NCBI GenBank assembly: GCA_024036415.1
Contig: JAMWET010006783.1
Coordinates: forward strand, 68,501-132,500
DNA length: 64,000 nt
Origin: Prochilodus magdalenae
Lineage: Eukaryota; Chordata; Actinopteri; Characiformes; Prochilodontidae
Direction: 5' to 3'
A program made the translations under genes and the position numbers. Within the stretch, counting starts at the first letter, position 1, and every line of letters begins with the position of its first letter. Below the pieces are notes generated by a model. It had not been told where the DNA came from and searched no databases. It saw only the letters and a list, made by a program, of their open reading frames with translations. Below, in pieces: positions 34,017 to 45,939 of the stretch.

Positions 34017-34109
34017 GTCATTACTCTGGAGGGCTGGGTGGAAATCATGTACTACGTTATGGATGCTCACTCTTTCTACAACTTCATCTACTTCATCCTG
34101 CTTATCATA
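34017..34109 (+). CDS. cacna1i: Cav3 exon: domain I selectivity filter and start of S6
   Basis: This 93-base exon is exactly 31 codons, phase 0 at both ends, with acceptor ttctcag|gtc and donor atcata|gtaagt. It encodes [20 protein letters not shown], then the start of IS6 ([11 protein letters not shown]). The Glu of TLEGW is the domain I member of the EEDD selectivity-filter ring of T-type channels and is intact. Because it is in-frame at both ends, skipping it would keep the frame but delete the domain I filter, so it is expected to be constitutive. The sequence is close to identical among Cav3 paralogues and does not discriminate between them. Confidence 0.96.
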
Positions 34110-34399
34110 GTAAGTGACAGCAGCTTTTAATCTCAAACCTGTTTCGACCTGACTCCAAAACATATCAGTGTGTAAAAGGTATTGGTATGCTGTAGCAATA
34201 CAACCCTCGCCCCCTAAGACCATTATCTCTCCTCCACCTAAATGTATTGTTGGCACCACGCATTCATGTGCCTGTCTGACTGTCAGTTTGGTTCACCACT
34301 CCAGGGAAGACATTTCCACTGCTCCAGGCCAGTGGTGGGGTCCTTTATACCAGAATAAGAATTAAAATAATTAGAATTATAAAATTTTTAAACCATATC

Positions 34400-34575
34400 C
34401 CAATTGTGCTTGCTACCACACTAAGCACACATGCCCAGCATGGTGGGCAGCCCTGTCTGTGGCACCTGGGGAGCACTTAGGGGTAAGGTGCCCTGCTTAA
34501 CAATACTTGAGTCGTGTCCTGATGGTTCAGGAAATCAGTCCAATGACCCTCGAGGCTGGTTGTCTAACCTCTAGG
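34400..34575 (-). repeat. tRNA-derived SINE, family 2
   Basis: 'gtgggcagccctgtctgtgg', 'ggggagcacttaggggtaag' and 'caggaaatcagtccaatgac' are collinear with 57560-57700. Diverged. Confidence 0.7.
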
Positions 34576-34589
34576 TTGCCTCCATCAAC

Positions 34590-34760
34590 TTGTAACAATA
34601 GGAACAATAAACTCTGATACATTTAGACTGATATGGGTAATATTTATTGAGCTACACATACAGAAGTAGTGTCTCTCAGCATGGTCGAGGGCCTCCATAT
34701 TTGCTAATCCAGCATGTCACATGTCTCGGCACAGAGTTGTAGAGGGTCCTGTGGGAATCC
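34590..34760 (-). mobile_element. Tc1/mariner-like element, family B fragment
   Basis: 'tttagactgatatgggtaat', 'ttgagctacacatacagaag' and 'gcatgtcacatgtctcgg' match the C-terminal end of family B. The rest is lost. Confidence 0.75.
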
Positions 34761-34769
34761 AGGGAGTCG

Positions 34770-36160
34770 AAAGGTGAAACTTCAAAAGGGTGTCTTTCTA
34801 ACCACTGGCCCACGACTGCTCGACTGGTGGCAATAACTGGTGGCGACTGGTGGAAACACCACAAGCTTTTCAGTGATAAGATCATCAATCAAAAAATCAT
34901 CACTCAAAAAAATCTCTTGAAAAGCTCTACACAGTATGCTTCTTGGTGGCTTGGCCTTGAATAACAGGCTCAATGAATTTTAATATCTGATATTTAATTA
35001 CTAATATACCAGCGAATTGTTGTAGCTCCAGCTCTTGAGGCATTGTCACTGGTTCGGAAGACACATGTTGGATCACTGGTGGTTTTGGATGGTAAACAAT
35101 ACTAGATTGATCGGCACCTAAAGACACCATGACCCCCGGTTCCTATCACCACCAATGTAAAGAAATTAGGTTCAGTGACACATCAAAGCCACAGGGAATG
35201 ATTCAGCCAATGTCATGGTGATTCATGAGCATGTCTGGTCATATTTCTGTATTATTTTATTCTTTGTCTTTAGACATTGCCCTAAAGTGTGACCTCATGT
35301 AGGCACTTTCTTGAGAATGAATGTCCTGCAGATGAAACCCTCCTTCCTTCACAGTTGTATGTAGAGTAATGTCACTGTTCCCTTTACATATTTGGTTCTT
35401 CATATAAACCAACATGAGGCCCGTCGCATAAAAGCAGAGGTTTAACAGTTGAAAGACAATCTCTAAAAGCTCAAGGAAAGCTATGGCGGTCAATCTTTGC
35501 AGTTGCAGACACTTGGTATACAAGCATGAAGTGTGTACGAGGAGAACTTTCCAATACCCAATAACTGGCTAATGTATGTTCCATTGATTCTTCTCTTTTG
35601 GGGTAACCTGGGTCCCAATTTGACATTAGCACATTAGCTTTAACAGTATTACTGTTCTACAATGGTCTCTTTGTGCTCATTGGCAGAACAACTTACAGAG
35701 AGAAAGCTAACAACCAAGCAAAAGCTAACCTGGCAAGCCCAACCGAGCCATCAAACTAGCTCATCGGCCTGTCTGTCGTCCCCCTGCTCTTGGTTTGTCT
35801 GTTCGTCCAGCCGTCTCTCAATCTGTATGTTTGCGCATCTGTCCATCCGTCCATGTGAACTCAACGATTCAGTTACGTTTGACTCAGTTACTGGTGTATA
35901 CATCACTAGCTGGCCTGCCGTAAGAGTCCCAGAGTCATGCTGACTGTGTAGCATATGTGACTGGAAGCTTCTCAAAGCCCTCAGCTCGTGTGTGCTCTGG
36001 AAGAGAAGCTGGAACATCGGCGCTTCTGTCTCTGATTATAGACACCGTGTTTTACTCCTATTTTGTGGAGTATTTTTAAATTGAAATCTTTCTTTCTGGG
36101 CCAATTTGCTGAGAGGTGAGTATTAGCATGGCTAAAAAATGCACTACAGTCCACACATAC
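34770..36160. other. Intron without recognisable features
   Basis: Mixed-composition DNA. No exon of the channel and no named repeat is seen. A 45-bp (GA)n tract follows at 36164-36208. Confidence 0.45.
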
Positions 36161-36161
36161 A

Positions 36162-36211
<50 letters not shown>

Positions 36212-36431
36212 TAAGAGCCCTTGGTGTGTTCTAGTTGCCAAGGTAGAAGATTAGGTTGGATTTTGATGCCAGGGCATTTAAATCATGAGAGGAACTGGCT
36301 GGCAGAGTCCACCCAGCTAAGGCTTGCCTCCAACACCTCTCGTTCTCTGAGAGTATGTGGTTGGATAAATGGGTTTAACTGATCTCAGATCATACGTACA
36401 TATACACATATACAGCAGTACATAATATATA

Positions 36432-37315
36432 CACTATATTACCAAAATCCCATTCTTAATCCATAGGGTTTAATATGAGGTCGGACCACCCTTTGCAGCT
36501 ATAACAGCTTTATCACTTCTTGGAAGGCTTTCCACAAGGTTTAGGAATGTGGGAATTGTGACCATTCTTCCAGAAAGGTTATTTGTCAGGTCAGATGTTG
36601 GACGAGAAGGGCTGGTTCCGCTCTAATTTATCCCAAAGGGTGTTCTATTGGGTTGCGGTCAGGACTCTGTGCAGGCCAGTCCAGTTCTTCCACACCAAAC
36701 TCCCTCATCCATGTCTTTATAGATCTTGCTTTGTGCACTGGTGCACAGTCATGTTGGAAACGGGAAGGGGCTGTCCCCAAACTGTTACCATAAACTTGAG
36801 AGCATTAAATTGTCCAGAGTCTCTTGGTCTGCTAAAGCATTAGGAGTTCCTTTCACTGGAACTAAGAGCCTGAGCCCAACTCCTGAACAACTTCCCCCCA
36901 CCATAGTCACCCCTCCACCAAACCTCACACTCAGCACAATGCAGTCAGACAAGTACTGCTCTCCTGGCAACCACCAAACCCAGACTCGTCCATTGGATTG
37001 CCAGAGGGAGAAGTGTGATTGGTCACTCCAGAGAACACGTCTCCACTGCTGTAGAGTCCAGTGGCAACGTTCTACACCACTGCATTCGCCACTTTGCATT
37101 GTGCTTGGTGATATAAGGCTTAGATGCAGCTGCTCAGCCATGGAAACCCATATCATGAAGCTCTCTACACACTGTTCCTGAGCTTATCCTAAAGTTTGTA
37201 ACTCTGTTGAAGCAGCCTAGGTGCCTGATTTTGTATACCTGTGGCCATGGAAGTGATTGGAACACCTAAATTCAATGATCTGGATGGGTGAGTGAACACT
37301 TTTGGCAATATAGTG
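36432..37315 (-). mobile_element. Tc1-like transposon, 'cactatattnccaaaa' family, internally deleted
   Basis: The ends are inverted: cactatattaccaaaa at left and ttttggcaatatagtg at right, with TA at 36430. The - strand carries transposase pieces, including EQLHLSLISP, WSDQSHFSLWQSNGRVWVWW (DDE region) and LPGEQYLSDCIV. Compared with the ~1.5-kb full element the N-terminal half is largely deleted, and frameshifts remain. Close relatives are abundant in fish genomes (from memory). Confidence 0.88.
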
Positions 37316-37849
37316 TGTGAACAAGTGAGGCAAATAAACACTCCCATAGAGCTATTCCATTTAGGATCTGAGAAGCAAGAAAAAGAGATAAATATTTATG
37401 ATTTTATGACAAAGATGTAGTTTAAAAAATACATTTTAGCCCGAAACTGTGTAACAGTGAGTGCATTTATTTAGTTCTTAATGATCAGAACTAGTGTCCA
37501 CCTGTAGTGTTTAGCTTTAACTGGCTAAAGGCCACTATAAGATCTCCTCTCTGTCATACTATGTGCACCTAACAGCAAGCCTCGGCCGAAGACGAGTGTC
37601 AGAGGTGCTGCAGAAAAAACTAACTGAGCCACAATGTGACAAGCCACACAGTTAGAGTCACAAAACAGAGAAGGGAGACAGGCTTCCAATACAGTCCTTG
37701 CTATTAGGCAACAATTATGCAATTATGCAGTAATTACAGAAAAGCTGTAAAGTCCCATTCAGAGAGTCTGCAAGCCTGTAAAGTCCCTAAACCGTGAAAT
37801 ACACAAAGGCTGAAATCATAGCGAGTAATACCTTCATAAGCACGAATAA

Positions 37850-38175
37850 CAGCTGCTATTTAATTTGGCATGGACTGGACAGGTTTCTGGATGTAGGCCA
37901 CATCAATGTTCAGACACACTTGCATTAAAGAATAGCACGATTGGACCAGATTTGGTGGATGCCTTCCCTGGCACAATTCCGAGTAGAACTCCCTGTAGAC
38001 TGGGATTTTAGCCACTGCTGGTAGACCCGTATGACCATAGGCTTCCATACACCTGCAGGTTCAGCTACTTCCTTCACACTATGGTCTTTGGCCACGCCCA
38101 AATGCTCAGTCACTCCTTTTAGCCAATCATTAACATCTGCTGTGGAGTCATTTACCACACATGGAACGAGACTGT
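37850..38175 (-). mobile_element. Family C element (truncated)
   Basis: A - strand frame (37925-38158) reads VNDSTADVNDWLKGVTEHLG then KEVAEPAGVWKPMVIRVYQQ, the family HTH. The region runs directly into a palindromic-MITE arm at about 38180. Confidence 0.7.
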
Positions 38176-38199
38176 ACCAACTCTTCTTAATCTACGAGA

Positions 38200-38455
38200 C
38201 ACTCATCCGCTGCTACACAGTTTGTGTTGGTCATCGTCTAGTCCGTCATCAGTGGTTGCTGCTCAAAGGACACTGTAGGCTGTATAGGTATAGGTTGGTG
38301 GATGATTCTCAGACCAGCAGTGACACTGAGGTGCTTAAAAACACACGCTAACACACCGCCAGTGTCACTGCGGTGCTGAGAATGATCTATCACCCACATA
38401 ATACCTGCTCTATGGTGGTCCTGTGGGGGTCCTGACCATTCAAGAACAAGGTGAA
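38200..38455 (-). repeat. Palindromic MITE (family P), partial
   Basis: 'cagcagtgacactgaggtgc', 'acacgctaacacaccgccag', 'gtcctgtgggggtcctgac' match the right arm of the full copy. Confidence 0.75.
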
Positions 38456-38528
38456 ATGAGTTAACCAAGTGAAATGCACCTATATGGTAAACAGAGCTGA
38501 TGAAATGGGTGTAGATAGTGGCCAGTGG

Positions 38529-38530
38529 GG

Positions 38531-38608
<78 letters not shown>
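38529..38608. repeat. (TA)n microsatellite
   Basis: About 39 uninterrupted TA dinucleotides. Confidence 0.98.
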
Positions 38609-38611
<3 letters not shown>

Positions 38612-39088
38612 CTTAAATCCAATGCACTGAATAGTGACTGAAGTCCAGTCAATAGTATTTCTTTCTTTGTCCCACCTTTTCTGCATTCTCTGGCAGTATC
38701 TAAGCAACAGAGGCTTACACAACCTTTGAACAAGCATGCTTTGGTTTCCAGAGTGTTTGTGATCCTTAATTGTTAGATTGATTTTGCATCAAAATTCTGG
38801 CAAATGCCTTGAGCCAGAGATTCCTAAATGTGCCAGGACAAACAATACCAGTTATTTATGAAAGCGGATAAATGTACGTCACATAGCTCGGAACAGCACA
38901 GCGGCAGCCAGCTTAAAGCCTGAGTTATGTCCATATTTTCCTCCAGGTTTCAGGGTAACAGTAAGCCATACAGTGGCAGAAACCACAGGGGTTCTGGGAT
39001 CTGAGTTTGCCTAAAGGGTATGATTGAAATGCAAGACTTGTTGGCAAAGCTGATCTGTAGAGTTTAACTTCATCACAGATTTTATAAG

Positions 39089-40400
39089 TGTAGCCCTCTT
39101 TTACCAGAGAGGGTGTAGATATTTATTTAGCCTGAGCTCGTGGGTATGGTTCTCCCCAGTTATCTGTATTACCCCTGTAACTTAACTACCCGTATCTAAG
39201 TTGTTGGTGTGCCACGCCTACAATATAGCCAATGAGTGGAGTCAGACACAGAATATAGAAAACAGTATTGTGTATTATAGAAATGAAAGGTTGAAACAAA
39301 ATAAAACACAGCTCCAATTTCAACTGAATATGAATACAGCTCAAAATACCTTCAATACACTGTCAATTACATTCAATGCTAGAACAAAGAAATGTCAATC
39401 CGTAGCTCAGTGACATATACTGTCTTTTTAAACTGTGAAAACACTTAAACTTGGCTGTACAATACAGTAGCGGACCCGTCACTCATTCAAATATTAATAA
39501 TACACTTATTTTTCCAAAAGCCAGCAAAACCAAACGAACAAAATAACAAAGGTTGCAGGCCTGTTTAGTCCCGTTGCAACGTGCAGCAGAATCCGTTTTT
39601 AATGGCATTCTTACTCACAAGTCAGTGTTGTCCAGCTCCAGCTCACCCGCAACGTCCCCCCGCACACTCACGAACAATCCACAGCTCCGGTTTTCCCTCT
39701 GGATATCGACCGAAGAGTTAAAACACTGTCCAACCCAAGGAACCTCAAACGCCTGAAGGGCTAGAGGCGCTAGCATGTAGCACACATGACCTTTGCATAC
39801 TGCTTCAACACCGCAAACCGATAGTCCACGGGCCAAGAATCGGAATCGGAAAAAATGGCGACGGTAAAAATAAAAAACCTGATGCCCAGGCAGGGACACC
39901 GGCAACTGCAGCAGGTAGCTAGTTGCGCCAAAATGCTAATGGTGCTGCTACCCGCCTACAAGCAGCAAAAAACACAAAGTCCTCCCCAACTGGCTGCAAT
40001 GCATATGGGCGATTCCAAAACCCACCCAAAACCTGACAGCCCACAGCAAACGGTCTCTGAGCATTAATAACACAAACAAACAGAGTCGGAAACATTACCG
40101 AGCTAAGCTAGCTGCAACAGCTCTTCTCCGTCTCCCTATTCCGACGTGCTCTCTCCTGGGACTGTGCCTGTGCTTCACCTCCCCTACCAGATCCCGCCCC
40201 TGGGCTACTCTCCTTGGAGGAAAGGAATGACTGACACATGAGCACATGGAAACACAGTACGTTTCTCTCAAACCCGGCATATTAAACAGGATAGCCGTTA
40301 ATTGTGCAAGAGCATAACTGTATCTTTAACATAACCCGCACCCACACTGAACCCAAAGTACAACATTATTACCAGGGTCAAGATTTCACCCTGGGTTACA
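39089..40400. mobile_element. 1.3-kb LTR-like element (candidate solo LTR)
   Basis: It begins TGTAGCCC and ends GGGTTACA, an imperfect 8-base inverted end with TG...CA. TAAG sits on both sides (39085-39088, 40401-40404), a possible 4-base target duplication. Inside are CCACACCCAC-type and CpG-containing stretches but no protein. A large solo LTR or a non-autonomous element are both possible. Confidence 0.5.
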
Positions 40401-40689
40401 TAAGTTTGGTTTTTATATAGTGGCTAGTTGAGTAGGGTTCCCCTCCCATGTGGTTTTGTTGATGATGTCATCAGCAATAAGTCCATGTCAACACAACCTT
40501 CATCACATAACTGTGACTTAAATCTAAAGTTGGAGTGGAGAAACTTCAGATTGCTAAACATGCACGAGTGAGTGAGTTCCAAAGCCCACCAGTTTCTAGA
40601 CATTGTGCTAATCGACTGCTTTGTGTACTTTAACTGATGGACATTGCTCAAAGTCGGTCAAAGCCGCATGGACGCATTTCTTTTCTCTT

Positions 40690-40870
40690 CAATATTCTTT
40701 TGTAATCACTCATATTTTTAACGAAGGCTTGTAGTTTGGTTTGTAAACACGCACACAGAAGGTTGAAATCATACACATCTGTCATGTTACCATCACCTGC
40801 TACATGTCTGGCAGAAACAGCCAAGGGGGCCACACATGGGACACACTCAGTCATACTCTCTGTATCAGCA
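40690..40870 (+). repeat. Diverged duplicate of 43437-43610
   Basis: Shares 'gtaatc', 'gtaaacacgcaca', 'catctgtcatgttaccatca', 'ctgctacatgtc', 'cagaaacagcc' and 'ggggccacacatg'-like words in order with the segment near 43.5 kb. Origin unknown. Confidence 0.5.
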
Positions 40871-41104
40871 CATGGCCACTCTCTGTTCCGTTGCTCACCT
40901 GAGAGTGATGATGGAGAATGATGGAAAAGTGTTAAAGGACGAGGATAAGCAATCAGCATGGGAATATATTTTACGCCATCCAGGAGAAACTAATGTGCAG
41001 CAAATCCTTTACTCTAAGCCACTGAACGTCATTGTCCTGGAGTCTTTTTACGAATGCTGGATCGCCTGTTTAAGAAGCTCACCATACAAATAAAGAGTCA
41101 TCTT

Positions 41105-41495
41105 GCATGTTTAAGGTGGTAGTAACTTCAGGATGAGGATGATGCGGCTATAAATACCTGCAGGGTGGGAGTGACGGGATCCATAGATTGAGAAGAGGCG
41201 CTACAGTGCAGTGAAGGTCTCTTTCCATGTGTGGAAAATGTCTCCAATGATTGGCTAAAAGGAGTGACTGCATTTGGAGTGCAGAAGGCCATAGTGTGAA
41301 GGAAGTAGCTGAATCTGCAGGTGTGTGGAAGCATACGGTCATACGGGTCTACCAGCGGTGGCTAAAATCCCAGTCTACAGGACACTCTCCTCCGAATTGT
41401 GCCAGGGAATGCATCCACCAAATCTGGCCCAAGTATGGAATTCTTTGATGCAAGAGTAATGCATGTATTGCGTTAGGTATGTTTCAGTCACAGGT
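41105..41495 (+). mobile_element. Family C element, near-complete copy
   Basis: 'tttaaggtggtagtaactt' at the left, the HTH coding region (41251-41448, with KEVAESAGVWKHTVIRVYQR), and 'ggtatgtttcagtcacagg' at the right. Shortened around 41240 relative to other copies. Confidence 0.7.
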
Positions 41496-41543
41496 GATAC
41501 ATTTTTTTAGTGGAGTCTCAGACTGCCAGGCTGAAGGAATTTA

Positions 41544-41940
41544 CACTGCCTGGCCAACAAAAAAAATGGTCACACACTAATATTTCATTGGACCGCCTTT
41601 ATCTTTAATCACGGCACGCATTCGCTGTGGGATCGTTTCCACAAGCTTCTGCAATGTCACAACATTCATTTCTGCCCAGAGCTGCATTAATTTTTCCCCA
41701 AGATCTTGCATTGATAATGGGAGATTTGGACCACTGCACAAAATGATCTCCAGCACATCCCAAAGATTCTCAATAGGGTTCAGGTCGGGACTCTGTGGTG
41801 GCCAGTCCATGTGTGAAAATGATGTCTCATGCTCCCTTAACCACTCTTTCACAATTTGAGCCAGATGAGTCTAGCATTATCCTCTTGGAATATTCCCATG
41901 CCCTCAGGGAAGAAAAAATCCATTGATGGAATAACCAGGT
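41544..41940 (-). mobile_element. Tc1-like transposon fragment (C-terminal half)
   Basis: The left end 'cactgcctggccaacaaaa' follows TA. The - strand (41577-41852) encodes [19 protein letters not shown], the hallmark second-Asp region of Tc1 transposases, and ends ...KDKGGPMKY. The N-terminal half and other terminus are missing. Confidence 0.88.
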
Positions 41941-42442
41941 GGCTCAGTATATCGTCGCTGTCCAAAGAAAAACATCTCCATTTTTGTTGATTTTTACTTT
42001 TATTACATTCGATCACATGAGCTGCCATTCACTCTATGTGCAAATTTCATAAAGAATGGACCGGCGGAAATGGCCCAAAACTGCTTGGAAAGACGTCTGG
42101 TTCCATTGACTTCCATTCAAATTAACTGAGGTTATTGGGCTCTTCTGTAAAGTTGCCATTTTGGAGATACCTGTTTTTTTTTGGACAGGGACGATATTCA
42201 GGTAGTCAGCTGACCTCATTCTTTGGGCACATAATATTACTAAGCCTAGACCTGACCAAACCCCAGATCATAGTACCCCAGCTCAGGCAGTGTATATATA
42301 CCATAAGAAAACTTGCTTGGGGTGTACAGTAAGAAGACACATGTGCTTTCGATTAAAACCCATGTACTCAACATGGCAGCAGTGGAGACGACCACTCAGC
42401 GCTACTGAAATATTAGAATGGCAGGCAGGTCTTTAATAGCCA

Positions 42443-42642
42443 TACACATTTAGCTGACGCTCTTATCCAGAGCGACTTACAAGGCTATTCATATTACAGG
42501 TAGGCCAACGTAGTGTTAGGAGTCTTGACCAAGGTGTAGCACAGCATAGTTACCCAGACCAGGATTCGAACCCCAGTCTCTCACATGTGGTGGTGGCTCC
42601 CTGATGGGTAGTGGTATTATCCACTGAGCTACACCAACCACC
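42443..42642 (-). repeat. tRNA-derived SINE, family 1
   Basis: On the - strand 'ggttggtgtagctcagtgg', 'gggttcgaatcctgg' (a perfect B-box-like motif) and 3' 'gagcgtcagctaaatg'. Good copy; slightly deleted around 42535. Confidence 0.88.
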
Positions 42643-42649
42643 TGAGGGT

Positions 42650-43436
42650 AGGCTTCAACTACAACCCACACTCACACTTCAACTACAACCTCAACACACC
42701 CACTACCCTGAGGGTAGGCACCCACCTTGATACCCTGCTAACAGCCACACAGCCCAGTACAGTGTAGCATTTGAAACACATTTAACTTTAAGTGTACAGT
42801 CCCAATTATGTACATGATTCAAGTCTCTTACTACCCCCATGTAACAACCGTGCCCATGCCCACCACCCCACATAGCCAGGCCATCGAGGCGCCCATGGCT
42901 GGAGGATGAGGAGGATACAACGATATCATAACATCAGAATTTTGGCCTACTGTAAAAACGCCTTCCGGTGCGGATCTATCCATGAGCACCAAGCCTTTTT
43001 CCTTCTCACTACATTAAGTCCAAGCACACTCCAAAAATAAAACCCCTGGGTCACACATTAGGGCCGGTTAAAAGAAGGGAATTTTTTCCGCCTCTGTTCA
43101 TAAACAATGCGAAATGTCAACTCGGAGCGCGCAGCTCGCCTGAGATTTCCTACCATGGAAAAAAAAGTAATATCTCTATAGCCTCATGTCAAAAAGCCCC
43201 AGAGTGTCAATGGCTACATTTATTAAAAGGAGCAGGAGAAAAAGTAAAATGCACAGGAGCCCTCAGGGCAGCAAGACTGAAGAGTCCTTTAGATCAAGAC
43301 TGCTTCACCCCCCCCTCCATAGACTTGATGTTTACAGAGCTATAAAATGATTTCTGGGTTTCTGGACGTGTGACTTGGATGTGAATGTGCCTGAATTCCC
43401 TCCGCTTCCTTATATACACACTCATACGTACGAGCT
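42650..43436. other. Intron without recognisable features
   Basis: Contains a short direct repeat 'ccctgagggtaggc' (42640-42720). No gene or named element. Confidence 0.4.
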
Positions 43437-43620
43437 TTGTAATCTCCCTTCATAATCGCTCACATTAATATGAGCAACTCGCAGGTCGGATGTTTTAAAC
43501 GCACATGTGGGGAGGTGGAAATTGAACACATCAGTCATGTCCCCGTCAGCTGCTACACGTCACACAGAAAACAGCCCAGGGGCCCACACACACACACACA
43601 CACACACATGCACGCTCATG
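43437..43620 (+). repeat. Diverged duplicate of 40690-40870, with (CA)n
   Basis: Collinear with the 40.7-kb segment, and a (CA)n run has expanded at 43585-43608. Confidence 0.5.
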
Positions 43621-43889
43621 CTTCCAGAGCATATCTGCCCACGGATGCGCTTGCTTCCACAGATCGCCCGGGAGTGTTTGTGTTCAAGTTTGAATAAGAA
43701 TGATATAATCGCTTGGCTCTGTTTTCAATGTGCCATTCGTTTTTTTTATGAGTGAGCAAGTGTGAGGCAGCCTCAGGGTGTGTGTGTGTGCGTGTGTAGG
43801 TTTGTGTTTGTGTGGTAACAGCTTTTTAAAGCAGCATTTTTTGAAGAAGGTCTGATGGTACCTTGAATCTAATCAGACGAGACACACTA

Positions 43890-44310
43890 ACCAGCCAGTG
43901 TAGTATTTAGTAACCCTATACACTGAGTAGGTCCCTTCCTTACTATCAAGGCAGCCTCCGTTCTTGGATTCAAGGATTCCATAAGATGTTGGAAGCCATC
44001 CTTTGAGATTCCGTTTGTACGTTGCATCATGATTGCATGGTTGCATCATGCAATTCCTGCAGATTTGTAGGTGGACTTTGATGCTCGGACTCTCCTGATC
44101 GACCACATCCCTAAGGCGTGGTATGGAATTCAGACCAGGTGATTGGAAATCCTCTGAAGAACACTGAGCCCAGTGTGAGGTTGCTTTTGCTATGCGACAT
44201 GGTGAATTATCATGCTGGAAGTAGCTGGTAGAAGATGGTTGGTTGTACTAATGAAGAGATGTACATGGTCAACAACAATGGTCAAATAGTGCTGATCGAT
44301 TGCCATCACG
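43890..44310 (-). mobile_element. Tc1-like transposon fragment
   Basis: The phrases 'gttggaagccatcctttgag', 'gcaattcctgcagatttg', 'atcatgctggaagtagc' and 'atggtcaacaacaatgg' are those of a common fish Tc1-type element read backwards. Transposase frames are short and broken. Confidence 0.7.
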
Positions 44311-44639
44311 GTGTCACGAAACGGTAAGGGAGTGGACCCAAGTGCTGAGAGGAAAACCTGTAAGGACCGGTCTAAAACAAAACAGAGAAATGAAAACTTG
44401 TTTTAAAAGGCAAGGGGGGGTCCAACGCATACTGTAGTGGGGGGCCATGGGTGCACAGCTAATGGGTAGATTTGAACCAGCAACCTTACTCTTCCGCACC
44501 CAAGAGATACCGGCCAAGTACCATCCCGGTACCTCCAGGTGAGCCTGTTTGGCATTGATTTCCCCATAGTATTCTGGGATTGTTTTGAGTCCATTGGGGG
44601 CACTGGTGCCTCGCTGCTGTCGGCCTCTGCTGGCAACCG

Positions 44640-45105
44640 TCAGCACCTGGACTGCTGACCTATGGCAGGTTGGACTGGACTGCTGACCCATTGCAAATTG
44701 AACTGGACTGAAGATACATGGCAGGTTGGACTGGACTGACCCATTGCAAGTTGGACTGGACTGAAGATCCATGGCAGGTTGGACTGGACTGATGACCCAT
44801 TGCAAGTTGGACTGGACTGAAGATCCATAGCAGGTTGGACAGGACTGAAGACCCATGGCAGGTTGGACAGGACTGCTGACCCATTGCAGGTTGGACTGGA
44901 CTGAACTGAAGATCCATTGCAGGTTGGACTGGACTGAAGATCCATAACAGGTTGGACTGGACTAAAGATCCATTGCTGGTTGGACTGGACTGATGCCCCA
45001 TTGCAAGTTGGACTGGGCTGAAGATCCATGGCAGGTTGGACAGGACTGAAGACCCATGGCAGGTTGGACTGGACTGATGACCCATGGCAGGTTGCCCCAC
45101 AACTG
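44640..45105. repeat. 28-bp minisatellite
   Basis: About 16 units of 28 bases alternate between 'ggttggactggactgaagat'+'ccatggca' and a version with 'gacccattgcaa'. The repeat keeps all - strand frames open, giving Gln/Ser/Pro-rich hypothetical peptides with a 28-residue period. No sign of a gene. Confidence 0.95.
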
Positions 45106-45294
45106 TTCCAGAGGTTTGAGAGTTGACTCACTTAGTTGACTCATTTCGGCCTTAATGTAAGTCAGGTGTGGACAGTTCCTGGGTTTCATTAATGGACCTA
45201 TTAATGGGTCGATCACTGAGTAACTCAGAAGTAAAGGAATGAGTTGTGAAATTATTTCAGAAGGTCAGAAGGAAAGTAAGCCTGTTACTTTTTG

Positions 45295-45570
45295 AGAGTG
45301 GTAATGGGTACCCTGGTCAGGACCTCCACAAGACCACCTCTAAGCTGACCTTATTTGGATGGTAGATCATGCTCAGCGCTGCAAGGACATTGATGTGGTG
45401 CTCGGTACACGTGTTTCAGACATAGCTGGGCTGCTAGAGTTTCTCAACACTCGCCGTCTCCTTACCGTCCACTCTATCAGACACTCTTACGTTGTCTTAC
45501 GTCGAGACGATATCTCACCTGTAGTTTTTGTCAGTGCCACTGCAGTGCTGGGAATGATACGAGGGCCAAA
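45295..45570 (+). repeat. Palindromic MITE (family P), rearranged copy
   Basis: 'accctggtcaggacctccac', 'gatcatgctcagcgctgcaa', 'actctatcagacactcttac' and 'cagtgccactgcagtgctgg' follow the order of the full copy with internal deletions. Confidence 0.65.
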
Positions 45571-45939
45571 TGATACCTACACCAACACCTCTCTTCCCAT
45601 AAACATGACGGAACAATAGGTCTCATCATCACTCACTTCAACCGCAGTGGAGTTTAGCAGAGAACGAGAGGCATGAGAGGCAATCACGGCTTGCACAGGG
45701 CAGGCAGACATTGACTGAAACGAACAAAGGCCTACATATGCAAACCTCTCACAATGTAAATACGATGGAATGATAATGCCCAATCACGGCTTCCTTCCAC
45801 TTAAGCTGTAGTGGAGTTTGGAAATGTAGATGCGCAATCACGACACACAAACAAATACCTACGCTCTCATTATACTTTATTCTGGCCAGCGGGATCCCCA
45901 ATCAGTAGTGCTTCACTTTGGCGTCCATGGAGTACTCAG

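Noticed and set aside
36785..37156. Host gene on the - strand
   Set aside because: Residues match a Tc1-type transposase catalytic region with frameshifts, inside inverted transposon ends.
42443..42642. tRNA gene suggested by A-box and B-box motifs
   Set aside because: It is a SINE head: no acceptor stem, and a long SINE body and tail follow, repeated five times in the window.
44314..45216. Gln/Ser/Pro-rich open frames of 146-180 codons
   Set aside because: Product of a 28-bp tandem repeat; no start context, splice sites or family similarity.
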